Below are positions 1-7,582 of a stretch of 14,440 bases of DNA, in pieces. Location: NCBI GenBank assembly GCA_964651045.1, contig CAZYVD010000064.1, positions 1-14,440 of the forward strand. The letters run 5' to 3'. The translations under genes were made by a program, and so were the position numbers. The notes under the pieces are model-generated. The model worked only from the letters and a program-made list of their open reading frames with translations, was not told the DNA's origin and ran no database searches. The DNA is from CAZYVD01 sp964651045. Lineage in GTDB: Bacteria; Zhuqueibacterota; QNDG01; DSAB01. Position 1 is the first letter of the stretch; each line of letters opens with the position of its first letter.

Positions 1-142
1 CCTCAGAAAACCTTGCGCTGACAGCCCTTTTCATGAGATGTGATCTGCTCTGCCACGGCTTCTCCTCTTTCTCTCTTACCTGAGAAGATGCAAACATGGT
101 GTTGATAAGCAGTATAAATATGATAAAGTATTGAGTTTTCAT
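1..142 (-). CDS. Partial exported protein, N-terminus only
   Basis: This reading frame starts at an ATG (complement of 140-142) and stays open to the left edge, so only the first 47 codons are present. The start is supported by an AGAGG ribosome-binding site five bases upstream. The protein begins MKTQYFIIFILLINTMFASS, a short basic N-terminus followed by a hydrophobic stretch and small residues before a Gln, which is a typical Sec signal peptide. After it comes a charged, Lys/Glu/Arg-rich segment. Too little is left to assign a family. It lies downstream of the secreted protein at 206-1720 in the same orientation, separated by a strong inverted repeat, so it may be transcribed from its own promoter or by read-through. 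That it is a real gene is an inference from the signal peptide and the ribosome-binding site. Confidence 0.6.
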   Translation of the reverse strand, partial: MKTQYFIIFILLINTMFASSQVREKEEKPWQSRSHLMKRAVSARFSE

Positions 143-165
143 AATGGCCTCTGTTTTATTTAACA

Positions 166-191
166 GCCGGCGGAAAAATGTTTCCGCCGGC
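166..191 (-). terminator. Strong GC-rich inverted repeat between two minus-strand genes
   Basis: Positions 166-176 and 181-191 form a perfect 11-bp stem (GCCGGCGGAAA / TTTCCGCCGGC) with a 4-base loop, in an otherwise AT-rich gap. It begins 15 bases past the stop codon of the secreted-protein gene. On the minus strand it is followed by TGTTAAATAAAAC, which is T/A-rich but not a clean U-tract, so it may act as a weak intrinsic terminator, an mRNA 3'-end stabiliser, or both. Confidence 0.5.
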
Positions 192-205
192 AATTTAATA
201 AATAT

Positions 206-1720
206 CTATTTAATTAGCGAATATTTTTTATGAAACACCCTCCCTCCAGCACGCAACACTATTATATATATACCAGAGCTTTCTTCACTTCTATTGTCAT
301 TACGACCGTCCCAGTATGCACTGTGAAATCCTGCTGGCTTCTGACCGTTGACAAGTGTACGTACAGTTTTACCCTGTACATTAATAACCTTAAGAACAAC
401 ATGGCATGCCTCAGGGAGAGTGTACTTTATGCAGGTTCCAGGATTTCCAGGATTTGGAAAGCAGTTCATAAGCTCATAATGTTCAGGAATACTATTTTGC
501 ATGAGCACAAGCTGTGGTTCACTATTATCAGACTCTTGCATTGTTATACCCCATGTTGAAACAGTATTTGAACTTCCAGAACTTCCTGCTGCGTTGAAAG
601 CAATAACTTTATAGTAGAACTTGTCATCTGCATTGTTCTGGCCTGTAATTATAACATCATAATCTGTATAGCTGTTAGATGGTGTGATGCCTATCTGTTG
701 CCAATCACCTGTTTCAATATATGGCTTTCTGAATATCTTGTAACGATAGGCCAGATTCACTGCATTCCATGTAAGGTGCGGATTGCCGCCTGTATTGCTG
801 ATAGTTAGATTCTGAGGTGTAGAAGGTTCGACAATGCTTGCATTTACTATTACAGATTCTGTGCCTGCATTGTTAGTGCTAAATTCGATTGTGCCCTGAT
901 GTTCTATCTTATTTAATTCGTCCTGAGGAATTTTGCTGCGGATGACCGTTACATCAATCTTATCTCCACCATTGCCATGGTATTTATTAATTTTTAACCA
1001 GTCTTTTATTTCATTAGCCCACCACTCAAACGTGCCATAGCCGTGGTTTTCAACTGTAAAGGCGTTGGTTATTGTTTCAGTTCCAGATCCTGGGCCAAAA
1101 TCTATCTCAGATGGTCCGATGTAGATAATAGGGGGATGAGTGGGCAGTGTAAACATTTTGGATTCCCAGCTCTCTCTTTCTACCATTTTTTTCCTTTGAT
1201 CAACAGTATCAATATGTACTGCATTCGCACATACAAATGACTCTAGTTCAAACTCAACCTTAACATTTTCTACTGAATAAGATTTGTTGTAATAAGTATA
1301 TGAATATGAATCATTATCATTATTTGCATATTTTAATTCAACTATATCGTATTTTTTAAAATCCTCACAACTCCATACCCATTCTTTTAAAATTTCTCTA
1401 CCTATATAGAACCTAAGTGATACCTTTTGGCCATCAGTTAATTCAGGATTATCCTTGTTTAATTCATTCTCAGCAGTTGCACCACCCTTAAATGTTATGT
1501 CTAATCTATTCTCATACTGAAAAATAGAAAATCTATCGGCCCAAAGTGTTATCTTCCAGAAATATTCTTTATTATCTTTTTTAAAAGTGTCGTGATCTTC
1601 ATAATCATAATTTAGATACCTAATTTCAGAATCATCCTGGGCATTTAATTCTACAGAATTTAATATGAAAAATGTAAGAAAAATGTAGATAAAATATATT
1701 CTTTTTCTTGACGTTAACAT
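206..1720 (-). CDS. Secreted multidomain protein with BACON-like, FN3 and C-terminal sorting domains
   Basis: The protein has 504 residues. Its start is well supported by GGGAGG six bases before the ATG. Residues 1-28 are a basic then hydrophobic signal peptide ending near LNAQ. Residues 29-195 are rich in Tyr, Asp and Asn and match no family I recognise. Residues 196-298 look like a BACON or similar Ig-like domain (IDFG..SGTETITNAFTVEN, then DWLKI). Residues 299-390 are a fibronectin type III domain (PSTPQNLTIS, LTWNAV, YYKVIAFNAAG). Residues 409-504 are a FlgD-like / type IX secretion C-terminal domain, with FPNPGNPG, YTLPEACHV, the WDGRN turn and SGIYIIVLRAG. That tail directs cell-surface or extracellular placement in FCB-group bacteria. 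I infer a surface binding or structural protein; no catalytic motif is visible. A possible regulated leader lies upstream at 1880-2107. Confidence 0.85.
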   Translation of the reverse strand: MLTSRKRIYFIYIFLTFFILNSVELNAQDDSEIRYLNYDYEDHDTFKKDNKEYFWKITLWADRFSIFQYENRLDITFKGGATAENELNKDNPELTDGQKVSLRFYIGREILKEWVWSCEDFKKYDIVELKYANNDNDSYSYTYYNKSYSVENVKVEFELESFVCANAVHIDTVDQRKKMVERESWESKMFTLPTHPPIIYIGPSEIDFGPGSGTETITNAFTVENHGYGTFEWWANEIKDWLKINKYHGNGGDKIDVTVIRSKIPQDELNKIEHQGTIEFSTNNAGTESVIVNASIVEPSTPQNLTISNTGGNPHLTWNAVNLAYRYKIFRKPYIETGDWQQIGITPSNSYTDYDVIITGQNNADDKFYYKVIAFNAAGSSGSSNTVSTWGITMQESDNSEPQLVLMQNSIPEHYELMNCFPNPGNPGTCIKYTLPEACHVVLKVINVQGKTVRTLVNGQKPAGFHSAYWDGRNDNRSEESSGIYIIVLRAGGRVFHKKYSLIK

Positions 1721-1879
1721 GATATCCTCCCAATTTTTTATTAACTATTTCAAAGTTAATCATACAAATCTAACTGCTAAATGGCTATGGTGGGTGATCA
1801 CATAAAAAAATAATTCCTATTAGAATGTCTTTAGTTAATGTCATTTTAATTAGCCTTTTTCAACAGGTTTCTAATTGCT

Positions 1880-2072
1880 AAAACACAAAAAGCCCTGCTC
1901 AAAACTCCTCTCTTCTCTCTTCAAAAGCAAGGCTCATCTCTATTTTTTCAAGGCTGCCTGCTGCCTCTCCTCGTGCAACAGACGTCTTGTTGATTATGTG
2001 CGTCTATTAAACCAGACTCTTATCCTGCTGTTTAAATCACCTCCTTTTTAAACAATTATTATTATCTATTAT
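1880..2072 (-). ncRNA. Candidate noncoding RNA or attenuated leader in the 1721-2212 gap
   Basis: This is the main content of the 490-base stretch without a supported gene. A near-consensus promoter at 2079-2107 would start minus-strand transcription near 2072, and a hairpin plus T-rich tract at 1882-1934 would end it, giving an RNA of about 190 bases. The RNA would carry AAAAGGAGGTGA (2037-2048), an almost perfect complement of the 16S rRNA 3' tail, yet no ATG, GTG or TTG follows at a usable distance. Three further GGA motifs lie in purine-rich stretches (about 2021-2023, 1967-1974 and 1905-1912). Positions 1976-1992 form a near-palindrome that could fold as a hairpin. I do not recognise it as any known riboswitch. 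It could instead be a leader for the gene starting at 1720, or a decayed coding region. The boundaries are inferred. Confidence 0.33.
1882..1934 (-). terminator. Hairpin plus T-rich tract, minus strand
   Basis: On the minus strand AGCCTTGCT (1934-1926) pairs with AGCAGGGCT (1899-1891) over nine base pairs with one G-U pair. The loop is long, 26 bases, and purine-rich. The stem is directly followed by TTTTGTGTTT, which fits an intrinsic terminator. It lies between the promoter at 2079-2107 and the start of the secreted-protein gene at 1720, so it could end a small RNA or act as an attenuator. The long loop lowers my confidence. Confidence 0.42.
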
Positions 2073-2078
2073 AGTCAT

Positions 2079-2107
2079 ATTTTAAGGGTAAATATTTAAA
2101 ATGTCAA
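2079..2107 (-). promoter_or_regulatory. Sigma70-type promoter, minus strand
   Basis: On the minus strand a perfect -35 box TTGACA (2107-2102) is followed by a 17-base spacer and TAAAAT (2084-2079), a 5/6 match to the -10 consensus. A second TATAAT lies just downstream (2073-2068) but is too far from the -35 box to pair with it. Transcription would begin near 2072 and run toward the secreted-protein gene. This is the best promoter match I found in the window. Confidence 0.55.
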
Positions 2108-2130
2108 TAAAAAATTTAAATTATTATTAT

Positions 2131-2165
2131 CAACCCTGACAGGTTCTGAAGACCTGTCAGGGTTG
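2131..2165 (-). terminator. 14-bp perfect inverted repeat after the TPR gene
   Basis: CAACCCTGACAGGT (2131-2144) and ACCTGTCAGGGTTG (2152-2165) are perfect inverse complements around a 7-base loop. The repeat starts 48 bases past the stop codon of the minus-strand TPR gene and is followed on that strand by AT-rich sequence with a TTTTTTA run about 16 bases on. It probably forms the 3' end of the TPR transcript. From memory, unverified here, repeats with a CCTGACAGGT core are common between genes in Bacteroidota, so it may also be one copy of a dispersed repeat. Confidence 0.55.
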
Positions 2166-2212
2166 TCAGCGAAAAAATCTAGTAATATGAAAATTTTTCA
2201 ATTTCAGGCTGT

Positions 2213-2995
2213 CTAATAATTCAACTTCTTCAGCATCTCTTTTGCTTCTTGCTTAAACTTTGGATCATCTTCTTCTACATCGGGAAGACTGAGAAGTTTT
2301 TCAAGCGGCTCTTTCATCAGATCCCATCTTTTCATAAATTTATATGTCCTTGCCAATTCGAGATAATGCTCAATATGATTTGGATTTATTTCTATAGCTT
2401 TTTTAAACATCTTAACAGCTTCCTCATTTGTTCCGGGAGGAACACCGCCAAAAAACACTTTTGCAAAGAACTTAACCATGCCGCTTAAATTAGCAAGATT
2501 CTGATGCCATCTTCCAAGAACATGGTATACAAGATCTGCATTTGGATTTAGAATCAGGGCTGTATCTGCCTCTGCCTTGATCATCTTTGAAAGTTTTATC
2601 TTCTCCTTTCCTCCTCTAAAAAGAGCTAGCCTCCCAAGCGCAACGGCCAGCCTGAAATGTCCTTCCCATCCATCAGGATTAATCTCTATAGCACGTTCGC
2701 ACAATTTTCTTGCTTTATCGAAATAGAGTTCTTTCTTTTCCTTCTCCTTATCCGGCAGCCTGTCTGCTACCTCTGTATACTCATCTCCTGCCTTCCAGCA
2801 TGCCCTATAATTATTTGGATCGATCTTGAGAATCTCAAGATATACCTCCACTGCACCACTATGGTCCCAGATGCTTGCCAGAGAATCTGCCTTTGCCATC
2901 AATCTTGCTACCTCTTCCTGTTTTCCTATGCCAGCTAAAGTATATGCCGACAACAGAATAAGGCAAATTAGACTGGTTATTAAATATTTTTTCAT
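2213..2995 (-). CDS. Exported TPR protein resembling the RMDN family
   Basis: The protein has 260 residues. GAGGAGGG lies eight bases before the ATG and fixes the start. Residues 1-21 form a signal peptide (MKKYLITSLICLILLSAYTLA) with no lipobox Cys at the cleavage site, so a periplasmic or secreted protein is expected. The rest is helical repeat sequence: a TPR-like pair around 44-70 (AVEVYLEILKIDPNNYRA), another at 92-118 (ARKLCERAIEINPDGWEGHF), one at 140-165 and one at 191-217 (EEAVKMFKKAIEINPNHIEH). The segment LGRWHQNLANL (160-170), then FFGGVPPGT (181-189) and EEA, matches the pattern I remember for the eukaryotic RMDN1-3 (regulator of microtubule dynamics) family and its bacterial relatives. 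No catalytic residue is visible; a scaffold role is an inference. It is transcribed divergently from uvrA. Confidence 0.85.
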   Translation of the reverse strand: MKKYLITSLICLILLSAYTLAGIGKQEEVARLMAKADSLASIWDHSGAVEVYLEILKIDPNNYRACWKAGDEYTEVADRLPDKEKEKKELYFDKARKLCERAIEINPDGWEGHFRLAVALGRLALFRGGKEKIKLSKMIKAEADTALILNPNADLVYHVLGRWHQNLANLSGMVKFFAKVFFGGVPPGTNEEAVKMFKKAIEINPNHIEHYLELARTYKFMKRWDLMKEPLEKLLSLPDVEEDDPKFKQEAKEMLKKLNY

Positions 2996-3120
2996 CTCTT
3001 ATTCCCTCCTCAATTTATGAGCGGCCTTTTATTAATATATATTAAAATAATTTTACTTAAACACAACTAATTTTTATTTGACCATTGAATTTCTTTTAAT
3101 GCTTTTGTATTTTAATTATC

Positions 3121-5958
3121 ATGACAAATTCCGACTATTTAAAGATTCGCGGTGCAAGAGAACACAATTTAAAAAACATCGACCTAGATATTCCGCGAAA
3201 CAAGATAGTAGTGATAACCGGACTATCAGGATCCGGAAAATCATCGCTTGCATTTGATACAATATATGCCGAAGGCCAGCGAAGATACGTAGAGTCACTT
3301 TCTGCTTATGCAAGACAATTTCTAGGAATAATGGAAAAACCCGACGTTGACTCAATCGAAGGCTTGTCGCCTGCAATATCAATAGGCCAGCAAAGTGGCG
3401 CCAGAAATCCACGTTCAACAGTTGGAACTGTAACAGAGATATACGACTACCTAAGGCTTCTATATGCCAGAATAGGAGTACCCTACTGTTACAAATGTGG
3501 AAGAATGATTGAGAAACAGACTATTCAGCAGATGGTCGATTCAATCATGAATCTAAACCAATCTACAAAAATCCAGATACTCGCGCCTGTGGTAAGAGGA
3601 AGAAAGGGCGAATACAGAGAGGTCTTTCAACAAATAAGAAAAGATGGATTCATAAGAGTAAGAGTAGATGGAAGAATATACGATATTGAAGAAAAAATAG
3701 TTCTCGAAAAGAATAAAAAACACACAATCGAAGTCGTTGTTGATCGTCTCATTGTAAAAGATGATATTTCTAGACGTTTAGCGGATTCCTTAGAAACTGC
3801 TCTCAACATATCGGCAGGCTATGTAATCGTAAACATTGATGAAAAAAAAGATAAACTATATTCCGCACAATATGCCTGTATCAACTGCGGAATAAGTTAT
3901 GAGGAACCATCTCCAAGGATGTTCTCTTTTAACTCTCCATACGGTGCATGCCCAAAATGCAATGGACTTGGCTCAATAATGAAAGTAGATCCTGATCTGG
4001 TAGTACCTGACAAAACAAAAAGCCTAAACCAGGGTGCCATTCTCCCTTGGGGCGACTCAAGAGAAGGATGGTATTTCTCAAAACTTAGAACAATAGCAAA
4101 AAAGTACAACTTTTCGCTAAACACACCATTCAACAGACTCTCCACGTTTCAACAGAATATAATACTTTACGGGTCAGGAGATGAAGAATTGAGATTCGAA
4201 TATCGTTCTGCAAATAAAAAAGCAGAAGGAATCTTTGTCGGACAATTCGAGGGCATTATAAACAACCTTGAAAGACGATACCACCAGACCAGTTCTCAAA
4301 GCGTACGCAACTGGATTGAAAATTTCATGAATATTCTGCCATGCCCTGTATGCAGAGGAACAAGATTAAAAAAAGAAAGCCTTTCAGTAAAAATTTCCGG
4401 AAAATCAATTAATGAAATTACATCCCTATCAATCAAGGAATGTTTAAAATTTTTTAAGAACTTAAAACTCACACAAAAAGAGATGATTATAGCATCTCAG
4501 ATTCTAAAAGAAATTATCGAAAGGCTCGAATTCTTGCTGAATGTGGGTCTCGATTATCTTACTCTTGACCGCTCTGCAGATTCCCTGTCAGGAGGAGAGG
4601 CCCAGCGCATCAGACTTGCAACTCAGATCGGCTCCCAACTCGTCGGTGTTCTTTATATACTTGATGAACCGTCTATTGGTCTTCATCAGAGGGACAATAA
4701 TAGACTGATATCTACTCTGAGAAAATTGAGAGACCTCGGAAATTCAGTAATAGTAGTCGAACACGACAGATCAACAATAAATTCAGCAGATTATATAATT
4801 GATCTTGGTCCTGGTGCTGGAATAAATGGCGGAAACATTGTTGCAATTGGCACACCGGATCAAGTTGCAAAGAATACAAATTCTATTACTGGACAGTATC
4901 TTGCACATAAACGCTCAATACCTGTTCCAAAAATAAGACGCATTCCTTGCGATAAATTTATCAGAATAAAAGGAGCAAGGGGAAACAATCTAAAATCCAT
5001 AGATATAGAAATACCACTCGGCCTTTTTGTGTGCATTACAGGTGTATCGGGATCCGGGAAATCGACTCTTGTAAATGAAACAATATTCCCGATTCTGAAA
5101 AGACACTTCTACAGGTCCAGAACTGTACCGCTGCCATTCGACTCAATCGATGGAATTAAACACATCGATAAAGTAGTCGATGTTGATCAGACCCCTATCG
5201 GTAGAACACCACGTTCAAATCCAGCAACATATACAGGCCTGTTCACACACATTAGAACCCTGTTTTCTCAACTTCCAGAATCAAAGATAAGGGGATACAG
5301 ACCGGGCCGCTTCAGCTTTAATGTAAAGGGCGGCCGGTGTGAAGCTTGTGAAGGTGACGGAATGATAAAAATCGAAATGCATTTTCTTCCTGATGTATAT
5401 GTGCAGTGTGAAATCTGTAAAGGCAAAAGATACAACCGTGAGACTTTAGAGATAAAATACAAGGGGAAATCGATAGCTGACATACTCGACATGACTGTAG
5501 ATGATGCACTTAATTTTTTTAAAAACATACCTGTAATAAAAAGAAAACTTCAAACACTTCATGATGTCGGGATGGGATACATTCATCTCGGACAGCCAGC
5601 AACAACACTATCTGGTGGAGAGGCTCAACGAATAAAACTCTCCACAGAACTCTCAAAGGTATCAACAGGAAAGACTCTTTACATTCTCGATGAACCAACC
5701 ACTGGTCTTCATTTTGAAGATATTAAAATGCTTCTAAATGTACTAAACAGACTTGTTGACAGAGGCAATACAGTAATCGTTATTGAACACAACATGGAAG
5801 TAATAAAATGTGCTGACTGGATAATAGACCTCGGTCCTGAGGGTGGAGACGATGGTGGAAGAGTGATTGCGGCAGGCCCACCTGAGAAGATATGTCTTGA
5901 AAAAAGATCGTATACAGGACTGTTTTTAAAGAAGGAACTCCAGCCCACCAATCTATAA
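3121..5958 (+). CDS. uvrA: UvrABC excinuclease subunit A
   Basis: UvrA is the damage-recognition ATPase of nucleotide excision repair; it dimerises and loads UvrB on damaged DNA. The 945-residue length is normal. Two ABC modules are complete: Walker A GLSGSGKSS at 34-42 and GVSGSGKST at 641-649, signature LSGGEAQR at 489-496 and 830-837, and Walker B with LYILDEP at 511-517 and 853-859. Zinc-binding Cys pairs are at 253/256 with 277/280 and at 740/743 with 763/766; further Cys pairs are at 123/126 and 408/411. The Cys-rich second module carries GGRCEACEGDG. No Shine-Dalgarno is visible before the ATG, but MTNSDYLKIRGAREHNLKNI is a normal UvrA N-terminus. It heads the plus-strand gene series and is divergent from the TPR gene; no LexA-type box was recognised. 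Identification is secure. Confidence 0.98.
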   Translation: MTNSDYLKIRGAREHNLKNIDLDIPRNKIVVITGLSGSGKSSLAFDTIYAEGQRRYVESLSAYARQFLGIMEKPDVDSIEGLSPAISIGQQSGARNPRSTVGTVTEIYDYLRLLYARIGVPYCYKCGRMIEKQTIQQMVDSIMNLNQSTKIQILAPVVRGRKGEYREVFQQIRKDGFIRVRVDGRIYDIEEKIVLEKNKKHTIEVVVDRLIVKDDISRRLADSLETALNISAGYVIVNIDEKKDKLYSAQYACINCGISYEEPSPRMFSFNSPYGACPKCNGLGSIMKVDPDLVVPDKTKSLNQGAILPWGDSREGWYFSKLRTIAKKYNFSLNTPFNRLSTFQQNIILYGSGDEELRFEYRSANKKAEGIFVGQFEGIINNLERRYHQTSSQSVRNWIENFMNILPCPVCRGTRLKKESLSVKISGKSINEITSLSIKECLKFFKNLKLTQKEMIIASQILKEIIERLEFLLNVGLDYLTLDRSADSLSGGEAQRIRLATQIGSQLVGVLYILDEPSIGLHQRDNNRLISTLRKLRDLGNSVIVVEHDRSTINSADYIIDLGPGAGINGGNIVAIGTPDQVAKNTNSITGQYLAHKRSIPVPKIRRIPCDKFIRIKGARGNNLKSIDIEIPLGLFVCITGVSGSGKSTLVNETIFPILKRHFYRSRTVPLPFDSIDGIKHIDKVVDVDQTPIGRTPRSNPATYTGLFTHIRTLFSQLPESKIRGYRPGRFSFNVKGGRCEACEGDGMIKIEMHFLPDVYVQCEICKGKRYNRETLEIKYKGKSIADILDMTVDDALNFFKNIPVIKRKLQTLHDVGMGYIHLGQPATTLSGGEAQRIKLSTELSKVSTGKTLYILDEPTTGLHFEDIKMLLNVLNRLVDRGNTVIVIEHNMEVIKCADWIIDLGPEGGDDGGRVIAAGPPEKICLEKRSYTGLFLKKELQPTNL

Positions 5959-6023
5959 AGTTCTTGCATTTATTATAAAAATTGATTAAATAGTATGCTG
6001 AAAATTTTTACTTAAATTTGAAT

Positions 6024-7565
6024 ATGGAAGTCATAAAATACATATTTTATGCTCCTAAAATGGAGTGGATTTATTTCATCCTATTTGTTTTTGGAATAAT
6101 TGCATTCATAACCGCGGCCGAAAAGGGACGATCTAAGTTCGGCTGGCCATTAGAGGTTAACAGAAAACTTGTACACATTCTTACCGGCGTACTCGTATTT
6201 TTTACTCCATTTGTTTTTAAATCCAGGACTCCTTTGATCTGGATGGGAATAATCTTTGTTTTTGTAAACCTTTATAGTCTCAGGTCAGGAAGACTAACAG
6301 GAATGCACGACACCAAAAGAAAAAGCCTTGGAACCGTATTCTATCCGATCTCATTTATAATAATCTTAATTGCATTCTGGAAAAACTTCAAATCTGTCAT
6401 AATGATATCGATGCTTATCCTTGCCATTTCCGATGCAATAGCTGCCATTGCTGGAGAAAGTTCGAAAAATCCACATTCCTACAGTACCGGCTTAGAAAAG
6501 AAAACTGTAGAGGGATCGATCGCTATGTTCTTATCCACTTTCCTGATTGTGATAATTATCTTTCCTGCAATCTCATATATCGATGGATACAAAATTGGAA
6601 TCACCTCTGCCCTATGGATTGCGATCATCACAGCAATTACTGCTACTTCTCTCGAATCGATTTCTATATACGGCTCGGACAACCTGAGCGTTCCCCTTGG
6701 TTCTGCCTTTATACTTCACTTTATGGTTGTTCACTCAACTGGTGCCAATCTACAGCTCTCCACAGGTGTGATTCTCGCAGCAGTAATATCGGTAGTTTCT
6801 TACTATGCTCATTTTTTAACCCTTGGAGGAAGCATAGCCACCTTTATCCTCGGACTTTTTATTTTTGGAATTGGTGGATGGCTCTGGGCAGTACCGATAT
6901 TAGTATTCTTTCTGACATCGAGTCTTCTTTCAAAGGTTGGAGGAAAAAGCAAGAGGAGATTTAAGGATATCTTTGAGAAAACGAGCCGCCGCGATGTGGG
7001 CCAGGTTTTTGCAAATGGAGGATTAGCAGGACTGATTATTTTAGTATACAGCTACTGGCCAAACTCAATTTTTTACTATCTTTATCTCGGAATACTAGCG
7101 GCTGTAACTGCCGATACATGGGCAACAGAGATAGGAATCCTCTCAAAATCAAATCCTGTATCAATACAAAATTTCAAAAGGGTAGAACCTGGAAGTTCTG
7201 GAGGAATTACGCTTTTAGGTACTGCTGCGTCATTTGTTGGATCACTTACAATACCGCTCAGCGCTTTGATTGTCCTCTTTATGTCCAATTCACCAAGACT
7301 TGTGATTTCAAAATTTACATTCTGGCTTATCGGATTTGGAGGATTTGCCGGCAGTATTGTAGACACAATTCTTGGAGCAATTGTTCAGGCTCAATACCAA
7401 TGTATCAAATGCAATAAGAAAACAGAAAAAAAGATTCACTGCAAAGGTGAAAAAGGTCGGCTAATATCTGGAATTGGATGGTTTAACAACGATCTTGTTA
7501 ATACATTTTGCTGCTTTACTGGATTTATCTTCGTACTAATAGGAAAAATTTTGAATTTTGATTAA
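6024..7565 (+). CDS. Fusion of phytol/dolichol-kinase-like and DUF92 (VTE6/TMEM19-like) membrane domains
   Basis: This is a highly hydrophobic protein of 513 residues with many membrane segments. The N-terminal half resembles CTP-dependent polyprenol kinases (Sec59, phytol kinase VTE5, Dgk1): NRKLVHILTG, then SDAIAAIAGE, a GLEKKTVEGS segment and DNLSVPLG, all family signatures. The C-terminal half is DUF92: GGSIATFILG, RDVGQVFANGGLAGL, ADTWATEIG, RVEPGSSGGIT, a CIKC...HC cysteine cluster and GIGWFNNDLVN. In plants VTE5 makes phytyl phosphate from phytol and the DUF92 protein VTE6 makes the diphosphate. I infer that this protein converts an isoprenoid alcohol to its diphosphate in the inner membrane; the substrate is unknown. 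The ATG at 6024 is chosen over an in-frame TTG at 6018 and an ATG at 6060; none has a Shine-Dalgarno. It lies between uvrA and ugd. Confidence 0.85.
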   Translation: MEVIKYIFYAPKMEWIYFILFVFGIIAFITAAEKGRSKFGWPLEVNRKLVHILTGVLVFFTPFVFKSRTPLIWMGIIFVFVNLYSLRSGRLTGMHDTKRKSLGTVFYPISFIIILIAFWKNFKSVIMISMLILAISDAIAAIAGESSKNPHSYSTGLEKKTVEGSIAMFLSTFLIVIIIFPAISYIDGYKIGITSALWIAIITAITATSLESISIYGSDNLSVPLGSAFILHFMVVHSTGANLQLSTGVILAAVISVVSYYAHFLTLGGSIATFILGLFIFGIGGWLWAVPILVFFLTSSLLSKVGGKSKRRFKDIFEKTSRRDVGQVFANGGLAGLIILVYSYWPNSIFYYLYLGILAAVTADTWATEIGILSKSNPVSIQNFKRVEPGSSGGITLLGTAASFVGSLTIPLSALIVLFMSNSPRLVISKFTFWLIGFGGFAGSIVDTILGAIVQAQYQCIKCNKKTEKKIHCKGEKGRLISGIGWFNNDLVNTFCCFTGFIFVLIGKILNFD

Positions 7566-7582
7566 ATCGGATAGGAGGTAAA

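Noticed and set aside
230..559. 109-codon plus-strand open frame
   Set aside because: It lies antisense to the well-supported secreted-protein gene, has no ribosome-binding site and reads as low-complexity antisense translation.
1990..2050. Plus-strand TCACCTCCTTTTT looking like the 3' end of 16S rRNA
   Set aside because: None of the conserved 16S sequence precedes it; it is better explained as the complement of a strong Shine-Dalgarno on the minus strand.
1880..2072. Known riboswitch classes (cyclic di-GMP, SAM, TPP, cobalamin) in the 1721-2212 gap
   Set aside because: I looked for their conserved core sequences on both strands and found none.
3078..3116. TTGACC with a downstream AT-rich box as the uvrA promoter
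   Set aside because: No -10 match at acceptable spacing; the region is too AT-rich for a call.
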